Shown in pieces: positions 1 to 8,847 of a stretch of DNA of 64,000 nucleotides (position 1 is the first letter of the stretch; every line of letters starts with the position of its first letter). The stretch comes from Cryoendolithus antarcticus (taxonomy: Eukaryota; Ascomycota; Dothideomycetes; Cladosporiales; Cladosporiaceae), in the NCBI GenBank assembly GCA_002077065.1, contig NAJO01000016.1, forward strand, positions 310,001-374,000. The letters are read 5' to 3'. The notes below the pieces were generated by a model. The model saw nothing but the letters and a program-made list of their open reading frames with translations, was not told the origin of the DNA and did no database searches. The position numbers and the translations under genes were made by a program.

Positions 1-3000
1 ACACGAAGAATCCGTCGCGCAGCATCATCCCAAAGTTGTCATCGCGACGCTGTTGATGCATGTCCAGGACGCGAACGAGTGGGAGGCAGCGCAACGGAGT
101 AGCGCAGAAGGGCGCAATGTGCGCAACTTTGCAGGAGCCAGAGACATGTGTTTTGTTGCCGAAGTGCCCTCAGCAGCGGTACGCGTCGCACGCACTCTGT
201 GTCCAGCTGGTTGGCGTCGCCCTCGATCCAAAAAGACACCCGGAAGCCAGGACAGGATACATATGTCGGGTCGAGGTCGTGAAGGAGAAGAGTGGCTTGC
301 ACTTTGATGGAGGAGGTGGCAGGAACCACGAAAACACAACGCCAAGGTAAGCGGAACACTAGCAGAGGCAGGAGCCCGTGCTTCTCCCTTCTGACACATC
401 TCCTCACAGACGCCCACACCTACAACCCACCATATTCTCCCCTTACCTAGTCGATTCGCAAAGAGGCTCTCAACGCCGCCAAAGCCTGTACATATCCCAA
501 CACCGCATGCCCATCAAGAGCGCGCCAGCTTGATACGGAGTACCATCAACGCTTTACTACGACGACGGTACAATGCAGAGCACACAAAGCATGAGGTGTG
601 AGAAGGGCGCAAGAGAAAGTACATGAAATGCGGTACACACGCTGATCAGCGAGAATCAATGCCAATCCATCGACGGCTTTCCCAAAGCTGCGCTTGATTG
701 CGTGGCTTGACGAACAGAAGCAAGAGGGAGCACAACGATGACGATGGAAACGCATAGCGCAACGTATGAGAGGAGTCGCCACTCGATCGGGAGGAGATCG
801 AGAAGTAAGGGATAGTCGCTGGAGACGGGACATCGGGAGAGGGGGGTGGAGGAAAAGGCAATGCACATGCGACATTGCGGACCCATACTGTAAAGTCTGT
901 ACCGGGACTGGGACCTATCATCCTTCACCGGCTCAGCACGCCGTTTCGCACCACTATCAATGAGTATCCGGTACGAACACGGTCCTTCACGATCCCGTCC
1001 TTCACCGACCTTTCCGTCCGTGATCGGCAGTACAGTAAGGTAGCGGCATCCACCAGACGACGTGAGGGAAAGAGTGACATGGGCTTGGCGAAGAGTAGGA
1101 GGACGGGGACAGGAGACAGTGCTGAAGCAGTAGCAGATCGACCTCACTGGGCTGGAGATGGGAAAGATGAAGGACCGCACCGAGCGTGAAGCCAACACGA
1201 GCATCACCATCGATCGCTGGGCGAAGGTGAGATCTTACTGCAAATCACCAACACACCGCCACCATCTCCAATATCTCGTGGCATACCTCGTCGAAAGCAA
1301 CTGTCGCAAGACATTGAAGTCTTGCTGCAAAGAAGTACAAGTACTTCACGACGCATGAGCTTGCAAAATGTTGAGGACTTTCACACAATGCTCGCCGACG
1401 CAGAAACAGCACGCATGAGATATACTGCTGAGCGTGTCAGGCGTCGCCGACCGCCGAGACGACGACACTACACCACAGCTCGGGCCTGGTAGCTTCGCCT
1501 ACATCATGGTCGCAATCGTCACCCCTCTGAGAAGTCGAACTGGCGTGCACGCTTCGAAGCCGAGTCATAATGGAGGATGTGCCCGATTGTCGACGACATT
1601 CGCAACGGCAATAAGGTTACCCTTCGGCATCGACGATGCTCAGATCTGCGCGTTCGATTGCCTAGTGCAGCACACATCCGGACGGCTGTCGCAGATCCTA
1701 TAATTCTTCCCATCATATGCTGTGGTATACGATGCTCACCGGTCAATTCACCAATCACTTGTGTACAAAGCTGGCGCGGACTCGGCCAAGCACGTCGTTA
1801 CGCCTCAGCTTTCATGCATTGACACCACTGCACGTCCACCACGCTAAGCCACGTGTGCATGGGCAGTCTTATGCTTCTTGTTTTGTTGCAATTGCGCTCA
1901 CGTGCGCTGGATGCGACACTTGACGTTCGAAACGCCGCGACGGCTATGTGAAGCTCGCCAAGCATCTCGCTGTAGCTCTTGCTGCGGATCGTGCAAATTG
2001 GGTCGACTTACAACGCGAGTGCGCAGGCTTCAGTGGCTGCGGCTTTTCTGCCAGCGGCTTCACATTGCCTGCTGCATCTCTATACAGGCCAGCAGCGGCC
2101 AAGTCGTCATCCGAGAGGCGAGGAGGCGGCGGCTGATGGTGATGGTGATGTTGCTGCTGCTGCTGTTGCTGCTGCGCACGAAGGGAGAAGGGAGGCAAGG
2201 CGGACTGTTGCAGCTAAGGAGACTGCTGCTGAGCTCGCTGCTGCACCAGCGTTCGCTGCAGCCAAAGACACTGCTGCGGCCCGACGACCTCACTCGCTTG
2301 TTGCTCAGCCCGGAGCTGGCTACCTTCTTAGTGAGTTGCCCAACGGTGACACGACGCTAGTCCGAGACTGAGCGATAACCCACCGTATCTGTCAGCAAAG
2401 GCGCCACTCTTGACAACGAGTTGAAGCCAACGAGGCTCGCCGCATCGATGGCGCTGTCCAGACCAAGGTGGAGGAGAGATACGAACAGGCGGAGTAACAG
2501 GACAGCTCGATATCCCTCGCGACTCGGCCATGTCACATCCGATATGCTAGCATCAGCTCCCTCTTGCATGCAAGCATATGCGTATAGCCTACAAATCCCT
2601 CGGTTTGTCTCCCGTGGTACTGAGTTCAGAGTGGCTCACGGCAAGGCCTTTGCCCACGGATCACGACAGATCGCGAAGCAGGGAAACGAATGCAGCCGCA
2701 GCACCCGGAGCCCGCGACGCTAGCGCTACGTAGACCTAGCCTTCCTCGCACGACTCCGCCTCGGCTATTGACGCCAGTGTTCGAGATCACACGGCTGAAG
2801 GACATCGACCGTGCTTGCTAATCTAGCACGCACTTCTCCTGCCGACAGACGCTCTGCTAGCGTCAGCTTCGCAACCATCCTCGCTATCCATTATCTGCTT
2901 GCCCGCATCTTCACAGTGCGTAGTCAGATGAGACGCCAACCGAGATGGAGTACGTTATCGGCAACGAAAAGTGCAGCCAAAGCCCCACATCCGACTGTGA

Positions 3001-3643
3001 GCCATTAACCGGTACAACCACGAGTGTTCTTGTGGCTTGCTGGATCGGTATACCGACTTCTTTATGTGCAAGGCGACTATTGACTTGCAAGCGGGGTTGC
3101 ACTGCAGGCACGACTCGCTGAAGCCGAAGGTATCAGACGCAGGACATGGTTGATCGGTCAGGAAAGTCTGGAGAACGGCTGTTGCAATACTCGAACTATG
3201 TCAAGGTCGAGGCAAGTGAGGGAGTTCGCACCAGAGGTTGTTGGAAGAGGTCAGAGCTTCGCTGGTAATGAAGAGGGAGACGATGGACAAAAGAAAAAGG
3301 TGGAGGAGGGTCAAAGTAGACTTGGCAGAGAGCAGCAGCGAGGCTTTGAAGGTGCGACATGGGCTGACGCAGGACTGGTGAGGGTGGGCACGCCTTTCGC
3401 ATCTTCGCTTACTCGGTGCTTCAACGACAGACTGATGCAAGACGCGATGTGTAGAGGTAGGTTGCGAGTTTGCAGGATCAGAGGGTCTTCGCCTTATATC
3501 ACACACCTCGCGAGCTGCGGACGGATACTACCATAGGTACGAGAGACCGTCTGCACAGTGACGAGAATGCTAATGGACATGGTTTCTTCTGTTTTGATTA
3601 TACACCGCGTCCCCAGTACTGCATTGGAAAACTATCCTACACT
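1..3643. other. No convincing gene
   Basis: Reading frames on both strands are short, overlap each other and show no recognisable domain, signal peptide or convincing exon chain. A (CTG)n/(CAG)n-rich tract lies near 2147-2175 and is described separately as part of a possible coding remnant. This may be intergenic or heavily decayed DNA. Exons of a gene with many introns could be missed by eye. Confidence 0.5.
2020..2290 (-). pseudogene. Possible decayed Q/H/P-rich coding remnant
   Basis: On the minus strand one frame reads a glutamine-rich stretch, then a run of eight Q, five H and several P, then a charged segment beginning RLSDDDLAAAGLYRDAAG, up to a GTAAGT donor-like site near 2008. The same frame has a TAG at 2214-2216 where the context (CCT TAG CTG CAA) suggests a former CAG. 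No family is recognised and no flanking exons could be joined. It could be a remnant of a polyQ regulator or a chance frame over a CAG repeat. Confidence 0.2.
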
Positions 3644-3644
3644 T

Positions 3645-3804
3645 CTCGAGCCATTGCTCAGAGGTATTCTGCTTCTGCTGTCTCGAGCCGTTGCTCAGAG
3701 GTGCTTTCGCTTTTGCTGTCTCGAGCCGGTGCTCAGAGGTGCTTCTGTCCCGAGCCGTTGCTCGGAGATCTCGTATCCATGCTGTCTCGAGCCGTTGCTC
3801 TGAG
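3645..3804 (-). repeat. Array of five 19-nt hairpin repeats, left
   Basis: Five copies of a 19-nt motif lie at 3645-3663, 3682-3700, 3720-3738, 3749-3767 and 3786-3804 (spacing 37, 38, 29, 37). Read on the minus strand the commonest form is CTCTGAGCAACGGCTCGAG. It folds as GAGC/GCTC plus CTC/GAG with one bulged base and a four-base loop. The array starts about 35 nt past the stop of the minus-strand gene, so it should lie in that gene's 3' UTR. A related array sits after the neighbouring plus-strand gene. Confidence 0.85.
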
Positions 3805-3838
3805 ACGCTTCCACTATACATATGTGCTTGCTAACACA

Positions 3839-4726
3839 TCAGTCCACTTCCTCTTCGTTCTCAGCTCCGATCTGCAGCCTCGTGCCTTCGCGAGCCACTG
3901 TCTTCACCTCGTCGATAGCTCGGAGCACTGCATTGAGCTCTTCGCCAGCAAGCAGCGACCTTACGTGCATTTCGCAGGTCTCCATATGCCCTCCAAGGAC
4001 ATCACCAAATGTCCTCGACACAAGGTCCCCTTGCTCGAGCATTACGTCTGCTACATTGACAAGCGCATGCTGGTGTGCGCACCTACCAGCCTCCAGCAAT
4101 TGCGCTACCAGACGTACCATCTGGTCTCCAACCTCCCCCATGGCCTTTACCCGGTCTTGGACTTCCTGGTCCGACATCTGCCTGCGTACATGTATACCGA
4201 GAGCTGCCGCGCCGAAGCTCGCCCGACCAAGCGTCTCAGCTCGCCCGTCAATGAGGATCTGAACGGACCTCATGAACCGCCTCCAGGTCTCCGCGATCGC
4301 ATCCAATTCCTGCTGTCGATGATCGCGCAAAGCAGCTGCCGGATCGGGTCTCGCGTCCTCCATCTCCAGGTCTCGAGACCCAAACGTGTCTTCGGGCGCA
4401 GGCACATGGGTGTCTGCGGCAGGCTCAGGAGACGGGGAGCCCTTGAACTCTTGCGCGAATCCTGCCGCGATGATGGCTTGTGCCTCGTCACGGTACCGAT
4501 CGTAGGTCACGGTGACCTCGTGCTCGCTAAACTTGTGTCTTAGCGCATCGACTCCCTCCGCGAGAACCTTCTTGGCCTTTTTGAAGGCCGGCAACACATC
4601 GTAGAGGTCGTCTTCGACCAGGCGCATGATTTTGCGCTCGCAAAACTTGAGGTCTTCTTGCAAAGCTGCAAGTGCCTTCTGGGCGAATGTACGCCGCGCG
4701 ATGGTGAACTTGGCGGAGAACGACAT
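3839..4726 (-). CDS. Uncharacterised helical protein
   Basis: Single-exon 295-aa protein. The frame opens upstream at a TTG (4774), but the first ATG is at 4726, beginning MSFSAKFTIARRTFAQK. The N-terminal ~95 residues and the C-terminal ~150 residues look strongly alpha-helical and charged. They are joined by a proline/acid-rich linker (about residues 98-130). No signal peptide, membrane segment or known catalytic motif is seen, and I do not recognise the family. It is divergent from the RGG/zinc-knuckle gene across a 263-bp gap, and both genes carry related hairpin arrays just after their stops, which suggests shared control or shared origin. Coding potential is supported by the long frame and sensible composition; the competing plus-strand frame looks like its shadow. 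Confidence 0.65.
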   Translation of the reverse strand: MSFSAKFTIARRTFAQKALAALQEDLKFCERKIMRLVEDDLYDVLPAFKKAKKVLAEGVDALRHKFSEHEVTVTYDRYRDEAQAIIAAGFAQEFKGSPSPEPAADTHVPAPEDTFGSRDLEMEDARPDPAAALRDHRQQELDAIAETWRRFMRSVQILIDGRAETLGRASFGAAALGIHVRRQMSDQEVQDRVKAMGEVGDQMVRLVAQLLEAGRCAHQHALVNVADVMLEQGDLVSRTFGDVLGGHMETCEMHVRSLLAGEELNAVLRAIDEVKTVAREGTRLQIGAENEEEVD

Positions 4727-4989
4727 GATGCTGGAGAAGTCGGTTGCTTGAATAGGGAGTGCAGGGAGGTGCAAGAAAGTGTGAGTGTGGAGGATGCGTA
4801 TGATAGTTGTCTTCCTATTTCGGACGCGTGACGAGAGCCAGGGAATAGGGCAGTCACGCTAGTGGATGCGACATCAGACTAGGTGGCAAAAAGCTTGACA
4901 TTACACACAAACACAAACGCGCCCTCTCACGTCGTCTAAAACATCTACCTCTAACATATAGCACATTGACAGCATCGCAAAACTCCCAG
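4727..4989. promoter_or_regulatory. Short bidirectional promoter region
   Basis: The 263 bp between the two divergent start codons must hold both promoters. No classical TATA box or known operator was identified. Co-expression of the two genes is inferred from this arrangement only. Confidence 0.5.
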
Positions 4990-6005
4990 ATGGCTAATAA
5001 CGTTGACAGAGAGGAAACGCTCGATCTCGCGACAGTCGCGACCAGCACCGCTGCGCAATCGGCGGCAAACGCTGCAACTCAGCCGGCGCCTAACGCGCCA
5101 ACCTCGAACGCCCAGCCTGCAGTGGCTAATACTGCACCAAATGTGCAGCAAGGGACGGAAGGTGATCGTGGCGGTCGCGGTGGTCGTGGCGGTGGTCGTG
5201 GCGGTCGTGGAGGTCGTGGAGGCTACGGTGGTCAGGGTGGAGCAAGGGGGGGCTATGCGGGGAACGCACCCGCCCAGCCATCAATGCAACAGGCGTGGAT
5301 GCCGTCTGGCGGATTCCCTGCGCAGATGGGCATGGGCGTGGGGATGGGGATTGGAGCCGGCATGGGCTATGGTGGAGGCTATGGTGGAGGCTTCATTGGC
5401 GGGTACGGTATGCGGTACGGCATGCCCCTCAGCAAATGCCTGGCATGCCATACGGTATGCACTACGGTATGCCATTCGGTATGCCTCAGCAGATGCCCGG
5501 CATGATGATGCCAGTCCCGGGCCTACAGCTGCAACCAGGTGGGCAGCAAGATTGGCAGGAGAGGGAGCGGAGGGAGGAGAGGGAGCGCAGGGAGGAAAAG
5601 GAGAGAAGAGATGAGAGGGAGAGGAGAGAGGAGAGGGAGAGGAGGGAGGACAGGGAGAGAAGGGAGGAGAGGGAAAGAAGGGAGGAGAGGGCGCGAAGGG
5701 ATGAGAGGGAGAGGAGGGAGGATCAGCTGCGAGGAGCTGACCGTGGAGTTGGTACGAGCAGGCGAGAGCGGTCTGCATCGCCAGGTCGCCGCCAGCCGAC
5801 TGGCACCCGCCGGGGCGTGGCCAACCCCTGCAAGAAGTGCACGGCCGAGGGCAGGCCTGCTTGGAGCCATACCGATGCCCAGTGTTGGTTCAAGACCAAG
5901 GCGGCGAAACGAGCTGCTAAGAAGCGGGAGTATGCGCAGGCGCCGCAGTAGCAGCAACAGCAGCAACAGCAGCAACAGCAGCAACAGCAGCAACAGCAGC
6001 AACAG

Positions 6006-6036
<31 letters not shown>

Positions 6037-6320
6037 CAGCCTTGCTAGCTGCGTTCGAGCAACCTGCGCCTGCGCAGCCCCTGCTAGGGTGGGCCGAGGA
6101 GCCCGAGGAGATTCGGCAGGTGAGGGCGAATCTCGTAGAGCTGGAAAGTCAGCACCCAGAGTGGACGGCGGTGCAGGTGACGGAGTCATTTTTGGCAGAC
6201 GCTGTGGCGAGACGGGGATTGGAGCTCGAGGAAGGTCAGCCGTCAGAGATGAATGGGCTTTCTTTCATTTGGTTGAGAGAGTTGCTTGCGGCGTTGAAGG
6301 AAGGCAGGCGCTTCGAGTAA
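4990..6320 (+). CDS. RGG-box, zinc-knuckle, polyQ protein; frame disrupted
   Basis: Composite gene of about 440 codons. From ATG 4990 (MANNVDREE) one frame gives an Ala/Gln-rich leader, an RGG/GGR box (about residues 58-90), and Gly/Met-rich repeats. Near 5424-5432 the sense passes to the -1 frame: a CCCC run precedes the codons for QQMPGMPYGMHYGMP. That frame then encodes an ER/EK-rich single-helix-like stretch (about 5566-5727), a basic segment, and a CX2CX9HX4C knuckle (C-K-K-C...H...C-W, about 5830-5886). At 5949-5951 a TAG interrupts; the same frame resumes as 28 glutamines and a C-terminal tail ending at 6320. RGG plus knuckle suggests RNA binding. Gag-like ancestry is possible but unproven. 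It is either a decaying gene, a recoded gene, or carries sequence errors. Confidence 0.55.
5560..5727 (+). repeat. Near-pure purine tract encoding ER-rich helix
   Basis: About 165 nt are almost entirely A/G on the plus strand, built of degenerate GAGAGGGAGAGGAGGGAG units. In the coding frame they give repeated ERERREE/ERREDRE peptides, which typically form an isolated charged helix. The strand asymmetry explains the long poly-leucine frames on the opposite strand, which are not genes. Confidence 0.8.
5952..6035 (+). repeat. CAGCAACAG microsatellite (polyQ)
   Basis: Eight perfect copies of the 9-mer CAGCAACAG are followed by two CAACAG units, encoding 28 glutamines in frame with the zinc-knuckle part of the gene. 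The array begins directly after the in-frame TAG. Its regularity points to recent expansion. Confidence 0.9.
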
Positions 6321-6345
6321 AGCGCGTGCCATCGAGCAGCGCGGC

Positions 6346-6443
6346 CTCTGAACCACTGTTCGAGGATCGCTCTCAGAACCACTGTTCGAGCACATAACCT
6401 CTGAGCCACTGTTCGAGGATACTACTCTGAACTACTGTTCGAG
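6346..6443 (+). repeat. Array of four 19-nt hairpin repeats, right
   Basis: Four 19-nt copies lie at 6346-6364, 6372-6390, 6399-6417 and 6425-6443 (spacing 26-27). The commonest form is CTCTGAACCACTGTTCGAG. They begin 25 nt after the stop of the RGG gene. The stem is the same as in the left array, but stem pair 7:14 is A:T in three copies and G:T in one, against G:C in all left copies, so pairing is kept while sequence changes. Confidence 0.85.
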
Positions 6444-7085
6444 TGTATATAGCGCCTGTAACCCTCTGCCGTATGATCAATTTATATGTGCATCTATGTA
6501 GTACGGTATCATGCCAGACCAAGCTCCGCACTCCAGGCACGTGACACGTGTATGTGTGAACAGTATCAGCAGGCGACTCAGCAGGCCAGACGCTCGCGAC
6601 AACTACTACCGCGCCTTCATCACTCCTAACCGCCGCTCCTCACTGTAATTGCTCTCGAAGAGTCCATCACGACTCGTACAGCGGCAGGGCCAATGCAGTG
6701 TACCATGAAATATGTGGTTCACGACATGCGGAGCGCTACACCGTCACAGTGGTACTTGATCACAAACTGCAAGGTTCGACAACTTTCGAAATGCACCATC
6801 AAACTCATACGCAGGTAGTTCATGCCATTCATAGCCATACTTAGGTGTGCGAGTCAGGACTTGCGGAACAGACTTATTTGAAGCACTGTAAGCCTCGTCC
6901 AGATTATTTTGGAATCCTGTAAATCGCCATTCTCAGGCGAAATATTGAAAGCAGCGACTTGAACTGCTCAACACGGCGGACTTGCCGTCCACGACAGCTC
7001 CACCACATCTTAACACGGTCGCTGTTCAAATCTCCTATGGGAGCGGATCTTGTCACACACGGTGAATGGCCAGACTGCCCCGGCG
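6444..7085. other. Intergenic region
   Basis: No frame here is supported as coding. It should hold the end of the RGG transcript and the promoter of the JmjC gene. A palindromic CACGTGACACGTG lies at about 6539-6551 and could be an E-box-type (bHLH) site; this is inference from sequence only. Confidence 0.5.
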
Positions 7086-8414
7086 ATGAGTGTACAGGAC
7101 TGCGTTCGTGTAGCGAAACGACAGCGTATCACAGACACAACGTCACAGCAGCCTGTGCTTGATGCGGGAACGCAGAGCATTTGGGCAGTCCTGGCCAACG
7201 AGCTGCAGGCAGTCTTGAACGATTGGGACCCTGAAGACAGCATACGGCTCTGTGGCGATGCTCCCCTCGCACTGCTATCGTCTCGCCCTCTGCAAGTGAT
7301 GGCTTTGGCCAAGGAGCGTGTCAACACATGGGAGTACCGTCGAGTTCCTCGCTGCTGGTTGCGGCTCTTCGAAGATGCGAGTCTCGCCCATGTGATCTCA
7401 TTGCTGAACATCCGAGATGACGGGAATAAGTGGGTCGATGAGGTGGTTAAGGTTATTGACAATGCTATCATCATGACAGGTGCTTCCTGTCGATCTGCAC
7501 TCTTCACTAAGACGCTGCTTCAGTTAGAGCATGTAGTGGAAGCTGACGCTAGTCCGGAATGGCATGAAGCATTTGTGATCGTATCTCCTGCAAGCCTCGA
7601 GACGGGGAACTTCATATCTTCGTGCGGACCTCCTACGCTTACTTCGTTTCAGGCTCACATCGACGAGCACACGACGCCATTACTCATACACCGCGCCATA
7701 GAGCACTGGCCTGCGATGAAGAGCTGGCTTCGGCCCAGCTATCTACTGAAGCGCTCGCTTGGAGGCAGACGACTGGTTCCGGTTGAGATTGGCGAGACCT
7801 ACACGCACAGCGAGTGGCGACAACAGTTGATGACGCTACGTGAGTATATGAAAGAATTTGTCCTATCCCGGTCGTCTCACGGCATTGGCTACATGGGGCA
7901 ACATGATCTCTTTCGTCAGATTCCGGCACTCAAGGACGACATCTCGGTACCTGACTATTGCTTCACGTCGCCTCCGAATCATAGACCAGCGACGTTACAA
8001 GGACAGCCACCCGTTGCGGAGCTCGATGAGCCTTCGCTGAACGCATGGCTCGGTCCAAAGGGCACGAAGTCGCCACTTCATCATGATCCTTACCACAACA
8101 TCTTCTGTCAAGTGGTTGGCTACAAATACGTAAGGCTATATCCACCGGTCGACAGTCGCTCCATGTATGCACATGGAATTGACGAGAAAGGTATAAACAT
8201 GGCGAATACATCCGCGGTCGATGTAAAGTTCCTGCGTAGTGACAAGGGCACCATCTTTGTCGTGAACTCTGAAGACGCTCCACTCTTCTGCGCTCGCGAA
8301 GACTTCCAGGAGGCGATACTGGCACCCGGAGACTCGTTGTATATTCCCGCCGGATGGTGGCACTATTTTGAGTCCCTGACGACGAGTTTCAGCGTCAGCT
8401 TCTGGTGGAACTGA
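7086..8414 (+). CDS. JmjC-domain dioxygenase, JMJD5/KDM8-like
   Basis: Intronless 442-aa protein; the frame extends to a TTG at 7050, and the first ATG is 7086 (MSVQDCVRVAKRQ). The C-terminal ~230 residues form a JmjC (cupin) domain. It contains GYMGQHDLFRQIPALKDDIS, very like the JMJD5 segment, then LHHDPYHN carrying the H-x-D iron ligands (about residues 332 and 334), GYKYVRLYPP, and GDSLYIPAGWWHYFESL with the distal histidine (about 426), ending FSVSFWWN. The family uses Fe(II) and 2-oxoglutarate to hydroxylate protein side chains (arginyl hydroxylase activity is best supported for JMJD5), probably in nucleus or cytosol. All key residues appear intact. The N-terminal ~190 residues are helical, as expected for the family. 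Confidence 0.85.
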   Translation: MSVQDCVRVAKRQRITDTTSQQPVLDAGTQSIWAVLANELQAVLNDWDPEDSIRLCGDAPLALLSSRPLQVMALAKERVNTWEYRRVPRCWLRLFEDASLAHVISLLNIRDDGNKWVDEVVKVIDNAIIMTGASCRSALFTKTLLQLEHVVEADASPEWHEAFVIVSPASLETGNFISSCGPPTLTSFQAHIDEHTTPLLIHRAIEHWPAMKSWLRPSYLLKRSLGGRRLVPVEIGETYTHSEWRQQLMTLREYMKEFVLSRSSHGIGYMGQHDLFRQIPALKDDISVPDYCFTSPPNHRPATLQGQPPVAELDEPSLNAWLGPKGTKSPLHHDPYHNIFCQVVGYKYVRLYPPVDSRSMYAHGIDEKGINMANTSAVDVKFLRSDKGTIFVVNSEDAPLFCAREDFQEAILAPGDSLYIPAGWWHYFESLTTSFSVSFWWN

Positions 8415-8847
8415 AGTCGTCACATTGGTTTCAGCGTAGCTGGAGTATTTGCGGCCCCATCGCAGCGTGTACGACTTTGTGAAACATCGCTCGAAAGCTC
8501 GCGCGCTTCTGCATCATCGACGACTGGTGACAAGGTCGTGCTGCTTGCTCATCAGGTCCAAGATATGCCTGCACGCCAAGCTGCACGAGGTTCAGTGGCC
8601 TCAGGAAGGATCCCGTCTGCATCAGCACAAATACCCTGGAAAATCCAAGCTGAGTGCCAAGCTTGTGGCGTGTAGCTTACATATATGAGCTGTGTCCATT
8701 ATGCGACCGCTGAAACCACGCAGGGTGACGTCAAACCGATCAGCAGCTCTTCGCAAAAAGTCACCTCAAAAGATATCTTTAGCTTAACGCTATCAGTAGC
8801 TCCGGAATAGATTTGTGTGCCTGCATTGTTTACCAAGGTTATCAACC
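8415..8847. other. Intergenic region
   Basis: 433 bp between two plus-strand genes. Nothing recognisable was seen apart from short unsupported frames. Confidence 0.5.

Noticed and set aside
656..1210. Minus-strand frame of 184 codons
   Set aside because: Overlaps several equally long frames on both strands; no motif, signal or plausible start.
2770..2790. GCCAGTGTTCGAG resembling the right-hand hairpin repeat
   Set aside because: Only one half matches; the partner arm (GARC) is absent, so chance similarity is likely.
3470..4543. Plus-strand frame of 357 codons opposite the helical-protein gene
   Set aside because: Shadow: the opposite minus-strand frame has ordinary protein composition, a good ATG and a matching 3' repeat array; the plus frame lacks recognisable features and runs through the repeat array.
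5408..5492. Intron in the RGG gene to explain the frame change (GTATGC donors, CAG acceptors)
   Set aside because: Candidate introns are either 25-35 nt, too short, or about 82-85 nt with a length that gives the wrong frame.
5281..5778. Minus-strand Pro/Ser-rich frame of 165 codons
   Set aside because: Shadow of the plus-strand ER-rich repeat of the RGG gene.
5523..6032. Minus-strand frame rich in leucine (169 codons)
   Set aside because: It is the reverse complement of the CAG/CAA polyQ tract and the purine tract; no start context or domain.
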